Below are positions 1 to 7,144 of a stretch of 11,749 bases of DNA, piece by piece. Numbering within the stretch: the first letter of the stretch is position 1; each line of letters begins with the position of its first letter. This DNA comes from Bog-473 sp035552395 (GTDB lineage: Bacteria; Actinomycetota; Acidimicrobiia; Acidimicrobiales; RAAP-2). The notes beneath the pieces were generated by a model. That model saw nothing but the letters and a program-made list of their open reading frames with translations, was not told the origin of the DNA and made no database searches. Position numbers and translations under genes: made by a program. The stretch spans positions 1 through 11,749 of the forward strand of contig DASZLL010000079.1 in the NCBI GenBank assembly GCA_035552395.1, given 5' to 3'.

Positions 1-1898
1 ACCAGCTCGACCACCGCCGAGTGCAGCGAGTCGGTCGAGTACACCGGGGCGGAGCAGCCCTCGATGTAGTGCACCTGCGAGCCCTCGTCGGCGATGATGA
101 GCGTCCGCTCGAACTGGCCCATGTTCTCCGCGTTGATCCGGAAGTAGGCCTGCAGCGGCATTTCCACCTTGACGCCCGGCGGCACGTAGATGAACGAGCC
201 GCCCGACCACACCGCCGAGTTGAGCGCGGCGAACTTGTTGTCGTTCGGCGGGATGATCTTGCCGAACCACTTCTGGACGATCTCGGGGTACTCGCGCACC
301 GCTGTGTCCATGTCGGTGAAGAGGATGCCCTGCTCCTCGAGGTCCTCGCGGTTGCGGTGGAAGACGACTTCGGAGTTGTGGACGACGAAGCCCTCGGCCA
401 CAAAATTGTGGTGCCCCTCAACCTCGATGTCATAGACGGACTCGACGCCGACCCGGTCGATCTTCTCAATCCGGGCAAAGCCCAGCATCTCGCTCGTGTG
501 AGCGTGGAACACAGTGTTGCGCGCGGTCCGGTACGTGTGGACGGAGGAACGACGCCCCAGGCGGTCGCGCCGGCGGGGCGATCGGGCGGGGATGCGGTCG
601 AAGTGCCCCGACAAGTGAAGGTGATAGGCCTGCAACAGGCGGTCACGGTCGAGCGGGTGCCGGTTGGTGACCGGGATCACGCTGCTGCTCCAGACGCCCG
701 AGAGCGCAAGCAGCTCCTTGATGCCCCCGAGGAGCTCGGCGTTGGCGCTGGTGAAGACGGGGTCCTTGGACGTGGCGTGGCTGCGGACATAACCGTCAGC
801 GTCGAGGAGGCCCGCCACGAAGGAGAGGCGCTGCGACATCGGCAGTCCGAAGACCCAGTCGGGCACCTGCTTGGTGTGCGAGGTGCCACCGAGGCCGTTC
901 AGCTGGAGATATTCGGCCAGCGCGGCGGTCCCGCGCGCCTGCAGGCGGTAGCCGTCCTTGCTCAGCAAGAAATCCAGCCCGAAGAGGCGCTTCGCGACGT
1001 CGCGAATCTCGGCGACGAGTTCCTCGTCGGCCTTGTCGATCGCGATGCCGACGGTGGTGTACCCGTCGGAATGCTTGAGATAGCCGTCGCCGAGGTAGAG
1101 GCCAAGGAACCAGCACATGTCGTCGCTAGTGACCCGGGGGTAGAAGGCGCCCCGGTCGTCTTGGGGCAGGATCATTGCGGCGTTGTGCCCGAACTCAGGC
1201 ACGTCGGTCGCGATGGCGACGAGGTCGCCCTCGACGAGGTCCTCCGCCGCTACCCAACGTGGCGCGTAGCGGGCTCGCCGCGCCCCAGCTACACGCTCAT
1301 CCTTCAGCACCAGGAAGGGATGGTTGCCCGAGGCACCAATTGTGCGGCCACGGGCGGTGATCTCGTAGATCTCCTTCTCGCCGGACTTGCCGCCTGCGAC
1401 GATGGTCGCCACTTCCAGCGACTTGGTCTCGGGGTTGAGCGCGAACACTTCGTCGCCGGCTCCGAGCTCCTTGATGGAGCGCATGCCCCGCGTCGTCCAT
1501 ACGCGCGTGCTTCCGACAAGACATTCGTACTGCGCAGTCACACCCGAGAGGTACTTGCGCTCCGCTTCGGGGATCCCGAGCTTCTCGTAGGTGTTTTTGA
1601 TGGCGTCGGGGAGGTCCTCCCACTTGTCGACCTGTCCACCGGTGGGCTTGATGTAGTAGTAGATGTCGTCGAAGTCGAGCTTGGGCATCTGCGTGGCGAA
1701 CCACGGCGCCATCGGCTTGCGCTCGAAGTTCTTGAGGGCGCGCAGGCGGAAGGTGCGCATCCACTCGGGCTCGTTCTTCATTTCCGACATCTCGCGCACG
1801 ATGGACTCGTTCAGGCCCTTCTTGGGCTTGAAGACGTAGTCCTCGGTATCGCTCCATCCGAGTTGGTAGCGACCGAGGTCGAGATCCGTTGTCGCCAT
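1..1898 (-). CDS. sufB: Fe-S cluster assembly protein SufB, intein-containing, 3' end cut by the window edge
   Basis: SufB is the scaffold subunit of the cytoplasmic SufBCD complex that assembles Fe-S clusters. The visible precursor has 632 whole codons: an N-extein of 125 residues ending VTAQYE, a 383-residue intein, then a C-extein resuming at SEVVFHRNREDLEEQG. The C-extein carries the family sequences SGGSFIYVPPGVKVEMPLQA and HYIEGCSAPVYSTDSLHSAV. The ATG at 1898 has a GAGGAG Shine-Dalgarno 4 nt upstream, and the N-terminus (MATTDLDLGRYQLGW) looks like that of actinobacterial SufB. The frame is open throughout, so the split is an intein and not a frameshift. The rest of SufB, and probably sufD and sufC, lie beyond position 1. 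The neighbour on the other side is a divergent peptidase gene; no SufR-type regulator gene is visible here. The family call is very secure. Confidence 0.97.
   Translation of the reverse strand, partial: MATTDLDLGRYQLGWSDTEDYVFKPKKGLNESIVREMSEMKNEPEWMRTFRLRALKNFERKPMAPWFATQMPKLDFDDIYYYIKPTGGQVDKWEDLPDAIKNTYEKLGIPEAERKYLSGVTAQYECLVGSTRVWTTRGMRSIKELGAGDEVFALNPETKSLEVATIVAGGKSGEKEIYEITARGRTIGASGNHPFLVLKDERVAGARRARYAPRWVAAEDLVEGDLVAIATDVPEFGHNAAMILPQDDRGAFYPRVTSDDMCWFLGLYLGDGYLKHSDGYTTVGIAIDKADEELVAEIRDVAKRLFGLDFLLSKDGYRLQARGTAALAEYLQLNGLGGTSHTKQVPDWVFGLPMSQRLSFVAGLLDADGYVRSHATSKDPVFTSANAELLGGIKELLALSGVWSSSVIPVTNRHPLDRDRLLQAYHLHLSGHFDRIPARSPRRRDRLGRRSSVHTYRTARNTVFHAHTSEMLGFARIEKIDRVGVESVYDIEVEGHHNFVAEGFVVHNSEVVFHRNREDLEEQGILFTDMDTAVREYPEIVQKWFGKIIPPNDNKFAALNSAVWSGGSFIYVPPGVKVEMPLQAYFRINAENMGQFERTLIIADEGSQVHYIEGCSAPVYSTDSLHSAVVEL
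375..1523 (-). mobile_element. SufB intein with LAGLIDADG homing endonuclease domain
   Basis: This in-frame 383-residue protein intron sits between Glu125 and the Ser that follows it in SufB. It starts with Cys1 (CLVGSTRVW, block A). Block B reads ASGNHPF, with His68 present and Ser65 where Thr is usual. Blocks F and G read VYDIEVEGHHNFVAEG and VVHN, ending in the His382-Asn383 pair; the C-extein +1 residue is Ser. This is the full residue set for class 1 splicing. Between the splicing blocks are two endonuclease motifs, FLGLYLGDGY (about 139-148, acidic D146) and VAGLLDADGY (about 236-245, acidic D243). Both acidic residues are intact, so the nuclease may still be active. Splicing would restore ...AQYE-SEVV..., a normal SufB junction. 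Inteins in SufB are known from mycobacteria and other bacteria at several sites; which named site this is cannot be decided here. Confidence 0.95.
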
Positions 1899-1902
1899 AT
1901 GG

Positions 1903-1908
1903 CTCCTC
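1903..1908 (-). promoter_or_regulatory. Ribosome binding site of sufB
   Basis: On the minus strand GAGGAG lies 4 nt before the ATG at 1898. It is one of the few clear Shine-Dalgarno sequences in the window and fixes the sufB start. Confidence 0.75.
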
Positions 1909-1919
1909 GGGTCGGGGAG

Positions 1920-1931
1920 GGGGATTTCCCC
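1920..1931. repeat. Short inverted repeat in the sufB leader (GGGGA-TT-TCCCC)
   Basis: Two 5-bp arms, GGGGA and TCCCC, are separated by 2 bp. The repeat lies between the sufB ribosome binding site and an AT-rich patch at about 1932-1949 that could hold the sufB promoter. It could be an operator or chance; no known regulator motif was recognised. Confidence 0.35.
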
Positions 1932-1938
1932 TATGTAG

Positions 1939-1944
1939 ATAGTA
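1939..1944 (-). promoter_or_regulatory. Possible -10 element of sufB (TACTAT)
   Basis: Read on the minus strand, TACTAT fits TANNNT and lies about 40 nt upstream of the sufB ATG. Transcription from it would give a leader of roughly 30-35 nt containing the GAGGAG site and the 1920-1931 dyad. It sits in the only AT-rich patch of the 125-bp sufB/ptrB intergenic region and within a weak dyad, GTAG...CTAC. No convincing -35 was found. Confidence 0.35.
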
Positions 1945-2023
1945 ACAACTACCCCGGCCAGCCGAAACGTCCACATCGGCGCCGCCACAGCCGTGTCGCC
2001 AGCCGTGGCAGGCTCCTTTGATT

Positions 2024-4210
2024 ATGGCCATTCCCCCCGTCGCCCCCCGCCGCACCCACGTGATCAGCGCCCACGGTGACGATCGTGAGGACCCCTGGTT
2101 CTGGCTGCGCGAACGCGAGGACCCCGAGGTCCTGGCCTACCTGGAGGCCGAGAACGCGTATACCGATACCGAGACGGCGCCCCTGGCCGGCTTTCGCGAG
2201 GGCCTGTTCGAGGAGATGAAGGCACGCATCAAGGAGACCGACATGTCGGTCCCGTCGCGGCGGGGACCGTGGTGGTACTACGCGCGCACCGAGGAGGGGA
2301 AGAGCTACGGCATCCACTGCCGCCGGCCAGCCCGTCGTCGGGGCGAGCTCCCGCCGGCCGGGGAGCCCGGCGACGAGGAGCAGGTCCTACTCGACGAGAA
2401 CGTGCTGGCCGAGGGCTCCGAGTACTTCGCCCTCGGCGGCGCGGCCGTGAGCCACGACCATCGCTGGCTCGCCTACTCGACGGACCGGGCGGGCGACGAG
2501 AAGTACGAGCTGCGCTTCTTGCCGCTCGACCCCGAGACCTCCCCCGACGCCGCCCCCGAGATGGTGCCCGAGACCGGCTACGGGCTCGCCTGGTCCGCCG
2601 GCGCCGATTTCGTCTTTTACGTGCGGATGGACGAGGCCCAACGTCCCCACCAGCTGTGGCGCCATCGTCTCGGCACCGATCCGGCGGGCGACGAGCTGGT
2701 CTACGAGGAGACGGACCGGCGGTTCTCGCTCGGGACGGGATCGACGCGTGACACCGCCTTCGTGCTCGTCGGGCTGCACAGCACCAACACGAGCGAGTGG
2801 CGCGCCATCGCCTCGAGCGAGCCGCTCGCCGTGCCGGCCGTGGTCAAGGCCCGCCGCGAAGGGGTCGAGTACGCGGTGGACCACCTGACCCCGGCGGCCG
2901 GTGGCGAAGGTTGGTTCGTCGCGCTCACCAACGAGGACGCCCTCGACTTCCGCGTCCTGGCCGCGCCGGACATGCAGCTCGGGTCGGGTGCGGACAGCGC
3001 ATGGCACGAGGTGGTCCCGCACCGCCCGGGCGTGCGCGTCGAGGACGTCGACGCGTTCGCCACCGTGCTCGTGTTGAGCGAGCGCGCCGAGGCCGAGACG
3101 CGGGTCCGCGTCCTGCCCCTGGCCGCGGCTGCCGGCGCCGCCGCCGGAGCCAGCCCGCCCGGGCCGTTCGGCGAAGACCCGCTGGCCACCGGCTGGGTCG
3201 TACCCTCCCCCGCCAGTCCGTCCACCACCTGGCTTGGCGCCAACCCCGAGCCCGACTCGCCGGTGCTGCGCATCGGGCGCACGACGATGGTGACGCCGTC
3301 GAGCGTTCTGCAGATCGCCCTCGATGGCGGCGACGAGACGCTGCTGAAGCAGGAACCCGTCCTGGGCGACTTCGACCCCGACCGCTACCAGACCTACCGC
3401 GAATGGGCCGTCGCGCCGGACGGAACGCGGGTCCCGATCTCGGTGGTGCACCGCCAGGGCTTGGCGCTCCCGGCCCCGTGTGTTCTCTACGGCTACGGCG
3501 CCTACGAGATGTCCATCGACCCGTCCTTCTCGCACCACCGACTCTCGCTCCTCGATCGCGGCGCGGTCTTCGCCATCGCCCACGTGCGGGGCGGCGGCGA
3601 GATGGGCCGGGCGTGGTACGAGGACGGCCGCATGGAACACAAGGCCAACACCTTCTCCGATTTCATCGCCTGCGGACGCCATCTGGTCGAGCGGGGCGTC
3701 GCGCGGTCCGACGCGCTCGCCGGTCGAGGCGGCTCGGCCGGCGGCCTCCTCATCGGCGCCGTGGCCAACGAGGCGCCCGAACTGTTCCGCGCGCTCGTGG
3801 CGCAGGTTCCCTTCGTCGACTGCGTCACCACCATGCTCGACGACGAGCTGCCACTCACGGTGGGCGAATGGGAGGAGTGGGGCAACCCCCTGGCCGACGA
3901 ATCCGCCTACCGGCGCATGCTGGGCTACTCGCCCTACGACAACGTGAGCCGCTCCAACCCTGACGGGAGCGACCGCACCTACCCCGACCTCTTCGTCACG
4001 GCGGGCCTCACCGACCCTCGGGTCTCCTACTGGGAGCCGGCGAAGTGGGTGGCGAAGCTCCGCGCCGAGAGCCCCGCCACCAGGATCTTCCTGCGCACAG
4101 AGCTGGGGGCGGGCCACGGGGGGCCCTCGGGGCGCTACGACGCCTGGAAGGAAGAGGCACTCGTGCTGGCCTTCCTCCTCGACGCCCTCGACCTGCGCGA
4201 AGGGGCCTGA
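2024..4210 (+). CDS. ptrB: Oligopeptidase B (protease II), S9A prolyl oligopeptidase family
   Basis: This serine oligopeptidase would cleave short peptides after Lys or Arg, in the cytosol since no signal peptide is seen. The product has 729 residues, slightly longer than the roughly 690 typical of bacterial enzymes; part of the excess may be an Ala/Gly/Pro-rich stretch, LPLAAAAGAAAGASPPGPFG, inside the propeller. The N-terminal half fits the beta-propeller. The C-terminal half is the alpha/beta hydrolase with YGYGAYEMSIDPSFSHHRLS, HVRGGGEMGRAWYEDG and HKANTFSDF. The catalytic triad reads as Ser571 (GGSAGG), Asp664 (GLTDPRVSYWEP) and His698 (GAGHGGPSGRYD). The basic-residue S1 pocket motif GEWEEWGNP gives Glu615 and Glu617. 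ATG at 2024 was chosen; an in-frame TTG at 2018 adds two residues. No strong ribosome binding site is visible. Its stop is one base from the stop of the convergent gene. Confidence 0.95.
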   Translation: MAIPPVAPRRTHVISAHGDDREDPWFWLREREDPEVLAYLEAENAYTDTETAPLAGFREGLFEEMKARIKETDMSVPSRRGPWWYYARTEEGKSYGIHCRRPARRRGELPPAGEPGDEEQVLLDENVLAEGSEYFALGGAAVSHDHRWLAYSTDRAGDEKYELRFLPLDPETSPDAAPEMVPETGYGLAWSAGADFVFYVRMDEAQRPHQLWRHRLGTDPAGDELVYEETDRRFSLGTGSTRDTAFVLVGLHSTNTSEWRAIASSEPLAVPAVVKARREGVEYAVDHLTPAAGGEGWFVALTNEDALDFRVLAAPDMQLGSGADSAWHEVVPHRPGVRVEDVDAFATVLVLSERAEAETRVRVLPLAAAAGAAAGASPPGPFGEDPLATGWVVPSPASPSTTWLGANPEPDSPVLRIGRTTMVTPSSVLQIALDGGDETLLKQEPVLGDFDPDRYQTYREWAVAPDGTRVPISVVHRQGLALPAPCVLYGYGAYEMSIDPSFSHHRLSLLDRGAVFAIAHVRGGGEMGRAWYEDGRMEHKANTFSDFIACGRHLVERGVARSDALAGRGGSAGGLLIGAVANEAPELFRALVAQVPFVDCVTTMLDDELPLTVGEWEEWGNPLADESAYRRMLGYSPYDNVSRSNPDGSDRTYPDLFVTAGLTDPRVSYWEPAKWVAKLRAESPATRIFLRTELGAGHGGPSGRYDAWKEEALVLAFLLDALDLREGA

Positions 4211-4211
4211 G

Positions 4212-5219
4212 CTACCCCGTTCCGCTGTTCGACGTGGTCGTCGTCGTCGTCGAGCCCGTGCCGGCCGCGGTGTTCCCGCTGGCGCTCCCCGTTCCCGGCG
4301 TCTCGAACTTCAACGTAAAGGGCGCCTGGAACCCGAAGGGCAGCTGGACGGAGACCCCGTTGATCGTTGCGGCAAAAGCCGCCGGCGCCCCGGCGACGAC
4401 AGTGACGGGCCCGCTCGCGGTGACGGTGTGCGACTGGCCGGAGGTGAGGACCCCGGTGAACAGCACCATGCCGTTGTCGACGTCGGTCGCGGAGATCCAG
4501 CACTCCCCCGTCTTCGCCGACAGCGCGAGCGAGTAGCTGGCATCCGCCACCTGATACGTCGCGCCGTTCTGCGAGGTCGCGGTCGGCGCGGACACGGCGG
4601 GCGGCGTCGCGGTCGTCGTCGTCGTCTTCGGGTGACCCGTCGCGCCGGCGCCCGAGCGCGGGTGCGAACGCGCCCGTGTCGTGGTGACCGTCGTGGCGGT
4701 ACCGGACGACTTCGGGTGCTTGGGCGGTGTGTTCGAGTGCAGCCCCGTGACGATGAGCACCACGATCAGGACCAACACGGCTGCGACGGCCGCAAGTGGG
4801 CCGCCGAGGCGGCGCGGCCGGTGGTCGATGGAGTGCATCGCCCGGTCGTCGGACCCGATCAGGAAGTTCGGCTTCGGCGCGTCAGCCGGCGAGTCGTCGA
4901 ACTGCACCGGCTCGGACGGGTTCGGCACCGGCGGAGGGGGGACCGGCGGGACGATCGTGTGGCCGGGATCGGTCAGGCGCACGGTGGACGAGCCCGCCAC
5001 CCTGAAGGCGCGCGCCGGGTACGCCGCGTCGTCATGGCCGTTGTCCTCCGCACCGGCACCGGCGGCGGTGGGATGCGAGCTGATCTCCTCGAGGGTGTGC
5101 AGCCGCTGGTGATAGTGCTCGACCGAGTGCACGTCGTCCTGCGCGCGGCGCCGCATGACTGCGGCCGCGACCAGGCCCACGACGACCAGGGCAGCCAAGA
5201 TCCCACCGATCAGCACCAC
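4212..5219 (-). CDS. Two-TM membrane protein with RodZ-type DUF4115-like C-terminal domain
   Basis: Predicted 335-residue membrane protein of unknown role. A hydrophobic segment spans about 2-22, followed by RRR. Then come a polar region (about 25-135) with a proline-rich stretch near 91-105, a second TM helix at about 141-160 preceded by RPRR, a Thr/Pro/Ser-rich linker, a globular domain at about 228-308, and a Thr/Ser/Gly tail. By the inside-positive rule the middle loop is cytoplasmic and the C-terminal domain outside. That domain (SYSLALSAKTGECWISATDVDNG...VTVVAGAPAAFAATINGVSVQLP) resembles DUF4115, the periplasmic domain of the cell-shape protein RodZ. The N-terminal HTH of RodZ is absent, so this is not a standard RodZ. 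GTG at 5219 is the first usable start but lacks a ribosome binding site; GTG 5216 is an alternative. It follows the monooxygenase gene by 71 nt. Confidence 0.8.
   Translation of the reverse strand: MVLIGGILAALVVVGLVAAAVMRRRAQDDVHSVEHYHQRLHTLEEISSHPTAAGAGAEDNGHDDAAYPARAFRVAGSSTVRLTDPGHTIVPPVPPPPVPNPSEPVQFDDSPADAPKPNFLIGSDDRAMHSIDHRPRRLGGPLAAVAAVLVLIVVLIVTGLHSNTPPKHPKSSGTATTVTTTRARSHPRSGAGATGHPKTTTTTATPPAVSAPTATSQNGATYQVADASYSLALSAKTGECWISATDVDNGMVLFTGVLTSGQSHTVTASGPVTVVAGAPAAFAATINGVSVQLPFGFQAPFTLKFETPGTGSASGNTAAGTGSTTTTTTSNSGTG
4237..4251. repeat. (GTC)5 triplet run encoding a Thr tract
   Basis: Five perfect GTC repeats. Read on the minus strand in the membrane-protein frame they give a run of Thr codons (ACG/ACC) near the C-terminus, in the STTTTTTSNSGTG tail. 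Such runs can change length by slippage without altering the frame. Confidence 0.7.
4612..4626. repeat. Second (GTC)5 triplet run encoding a Thr tract
   Basis: A second run of five GTC triplets, in the same coding phase, gives the HPKTTTTTATPP part of the extracytoplasmic linker just after TM2. Together with 4237-4251 it makes two matched triplet tracts in one gene. Confidence 0.7.
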
Positions 5220-5290
5220 CCCATATTCAACAGGATCGGCGGGGTGAGCCGGACCGCGGGCTTGTTGGCGGCGGCCGGACCGGGCCGGGC

Positions 5291-6541
5291 CTACGGCGCG
5301 GGAACGGCGGGCACCTCGAAGGGCTCGGCCAGCGTGCGTGGCGGAGGGCGGCGGGCCAGCGCGGCCGCCTTCGCCGCAGCCAGTCGGTCCTCCTTTGCCG
5401 CCTCGCCTTCATCGGCCCGCTCCGCGAACTCGGGCAGCACTTCTCGGGCGAAGAGCTCCATCGACTCGCAGATGTCTTCGTGCCGGTTGCGCCCCGCCTG
5501 GCTCACGAAGATGAGCTGATCCACCCCCACCCCCTCGTAGCGGCGGATCAATGCACGCACCTGGTCGGGGGTCCCGATCGCGCCGCGCAGCGCCCCGAGT
5601 CCCTCCTCGAGCAACTTCGCCCCGAGCACCTGGCCGCGCTGGGCGGCCACCCGGCGGTCGAAGCCGAAGGCCGAACGGTTGCGCTCGAACTCCTCCCAAA
5701 CGTTCGTCTCACCCAGGCGATGCCGGCCGAAGGCGTAGTAGTGGGCCAGCGAGTACCCGAAGAAGTGCCCGCCGTCGAGGCCCCGTGCGATCGCGGTCTC
5801 CTCGTCCTGGTGGCACATGAAGGGGAGGACGCACGCCACGTTGGCGTTCACGGCGAAGCCTCCAGGCACACAGTCGCTCGAGGCGATGGTGGCGTAGTAA
5901 TCGTCCACCCACAACCGGGCCTCGTCGGCCTCGATGAACGCGAAGGAGAGCGCTCCGATGCCCTTCGTCGCCGCCAGGTGGATGGTGTCGCGGCGAGAGC
6001 AAGCCACCCACAGCGGCGGGTGCGGCTTCTGCAAGGGTTTCGGCACGACGTTGCGCGGCGGCATGGACAACCCGGGACCCTCGTGGCCGGCGAAGGGCTC
6101 TTCGACCATGAGCCGCGTCACGACATCGAGCGCTTCCGTCCATTCCGCCCGCTTGCGCGCCCGCTCCACGCCGAACCCACCCAGCTCCATTTCGGAACTC
6201 GACTCGCCCGTGCCGAACTCCACGCGGCCGTCGGAGATGAGGTCGAGGGTGGCGATGCGCTCGGCAACGCGCGCCGGGTGGTTGAAACCGAAGGGCAGCT
6301 GCACGATGCCGTGCCCGATGCGGATGCGCGAGGTGCGCTGACTCGCTGCGGCCAGGAACACCTCGGGGGCGGAGGAATGCGAGTACTCCTCGAGGAAGTG
6401 GTGTTCGACCTCCCAGAGGTAGTCGAAGCCCAGCCGGTCGGCCAGCTCGATCTGGTCCAGCGCGTCCTTCAGGAGCTTGTGCTCCGCGCCGGGCTCCCAC
6501 GGCCGGGGCAGCTGGTGCTCGTAGAAGAGGCCGAACCGCAC
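5291..6541 (-). CDS. Luciferase-like flavin-dependent monooxygenase (LLM class)
   Basis: Predicted FMNH2- or F420H2-dependent oxidoreductase of the bacterial luciferase family, 416 residues, TIM-barrel type, cytosolic. Family signs run in order: MRFGLFYEHQLPRPW (strand 1), WEVEHHF (43-49, matching the EHHF of LuxA), SRIRIGHGIVQLPFGFNHPARVAERIATLDLISDGRVEFGTG (residues about 91-131), and HPPLWVACS before a GALSF strand. The last ~50 residues are an Ala/Pro/charged tail outside the barrel. GTG at 6541 has GGGGAG 3 nt upstream and begins exactly at the conserved first strand. It lies 31 nt after the RmlC-like gene and near a flavin reductase gene, so FMNH2 supplied by that partner is likely. The LuxA-like EHH motif favours FMN over F420, but this is an inference. 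The substrate cannot be read from the sequence. Confidence 0.9.
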   Translation of the reverse strand: MRFGLFYEHQLPRPWEPGAEHKLLKDALDQIELADRLGFDYLWEVEHHFLEEYSHSSAPEVFLAAASQRTSRIRIGHGIVQLPFGFNHPARVAERIATLDLISDGRVEFGTGESSSEMELGGFGVERARKRAEWTEALDVVTRLMVEEPFAGHEGPGLSMPPRNVVPKPLQKPHPPLWVACSRRDTIHLAATKGIGALSFAFIEADEARLWVDDYYATIASSDCVPGGFAVNANVACVLPFMCHQDEETAIARGLDGGHFFGYSLAHYYAFGRHRLGETNVWEEFERNRSAFGFDRRVAAQRGQVLGAKLLEEGLGALRGAIGTPDQVRALIRRYEGVGVDQLIFVSQAGRNRHEDICESMELFAREVLPEFAERADEGEAAKEDRLAAAKAAALARRPPPRTLAEPFEVPAVPAP

Positions 6542-6544
6542 GCG

Positions 6545-6550
6545 CTCCCC
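6545..6550 (-). promoter_or_regulatory. Ribosome binding site of the monooxygenase gene
   Basis: GGGGAG on the minus strand lies 3 nt before GTG 6541; a second purine-rich stretch, AAGAGGGG, lies further upstream at 6553-6560. This supports the GTG start and fits an operon-internal gene. Confidence 0.5.
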
Positions 6551-6572
6551 GGCCCCTCTTGCCTGCGGCCCT

Positions 6573-7118
6573 CTAGCTGGCCAGGCGGGGCCGGACGTCG
6601 TCCGGGATGTCGCCCCGACGCGGGTTGCTCTGGTCCCGACCCGACAGGATCGGATCGCGCACGCCCCAATCGGCCCCCACCTCGGGGTCGTCCCAGGCCA
6701 GCCCCAACTCGTCCGCCGGGTCGTAGTAGTTGTCGACCAGGTACGTGAGAAGGATGTCGGTGTGGGCGGCGAAGCCGTGGGCGACCCCCGGCGGGATGTA
6801 CACCCCCTGGTCGATGTCCCCATCGAGGTCGATGATCTCGGTCTTGCCGTCCGTGGACGAACCGACGCGCAGGTCGTGGAGCACGACCCGGATCTTGCCG
6901 CGGAGCAGGTACCAGTAGTCCGCCTGGTAGCGGTGAAAGTGCAACCCGACCAGCGCGCCGGCCTGCTTCTCGGAACGGTTGCCCTGGACCATCTCGCGGC
7001 CCGAGGGAAACCAACTGCGGCGGTAGGTCTCGACGAAGCGTCCGCGCTGGTCGCCGTGCACATCGGGACGGACGAGCACGACGTCGTCGATCACGGAAGA
7101 GGGGATGATTTCTGGCAT
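6573..7118 (-). CDS. RmlC-like cupin, dTDP-4-dehydrorhamnose 3,5-epimerase family
   Basis: A 181-residue single-domain cupin with the length and layout of RmlC: GRFVETYRRSWFP (27-38), LVGLHFH (56-62), YIPPGVAHGF (107-116), TYLVDNYYDPADELGLAWDDP (125-145) and PILSGRD (156-162). His60, Tyr126 and Asp162 align with the catalytic His, Tyr and Asp of RmlC. By my alignment two other conserved active-site residues are replaced: Arg of LRGLH is Val57, and the Lys before the second strand (QGKLV in the classical enzyme) is Asp67. The family call is safe, but classical rhamnose-pathway activity is doubtful, and no rmlA, rmlB or rmlD is nearby. The gene sits between a flavin reductase (26 nt upstream) and a luciferase-like monooxygenase (31 nt downstream). 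ATG 7118 has no ribosome binding site but has TACCGT 7 nt upstream, so it may also be transcribed on its own. Confidence 0.85.
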   Translation of the reverse strand: MPEIIPSSVIDDVVLVRPDVHGDQRGRFVETYRRSWFPSGREMVQGNRSEKQAGALVGLHFHRYQADYWYLLRGKIRVVLHDLRVGSSTDGKTEIIDLDGDIDQGVYIPPGVAHGFAAHTDILLTYLVDNYYDPADELGLAWDDPEVGADWGVRDPILSGRDQSNPRRGDIPDDVRPRLAS

Positions 7119-7125
7119 CGACGGA

Positions 7126-7131
7126 ACGGTA
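7126..7131 (-). promoter_or_regulatory. Possible -10 element (TACCGT) for leaderless rmlC-like mRNA
   Basis: On the minus strand TACCGT ends 7 nt before the ATG at 7118, in the 26-nt gap after the flavin reductase gene. It fits TANNNT and the start has no Shine-Dalgarno. No -35 could be recognised. Confidence 0.35.
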
Positions 7132-7144
7132 GCCCGCTGTCCTC

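Noticed and set aside
375..1523. sufB read as two broken pieces or a frameshifted pseudogene
   Set aside because: The interrupting segment is in frame and has complete intein blocks at both ends, so the gene is intact.
21..2021. A 666-codon open frame on the plus strand
   Set aside because: It lies antisense to sufB and its intein, whose protein is strongly recognisable. Long empty antisense frames are expected in DNA this GC-rich, and the translation resembles no family.
2387..4117. A 576-codon open frame on the minus strand inside oligopeptidase B
   Set aside because: It is a composition shadow of a certain gene; it is low-complexity and rich in Gly, Ala, Val and Arg, with no motif.
6573..7118. 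A dTDP-rhamnose biosynthesis locus
   Set aside because: Only an RmlC-like gene is present, with altered active-site residues, and no rmlA, rmlB, rmlD or glycosyltransferase is nearby.
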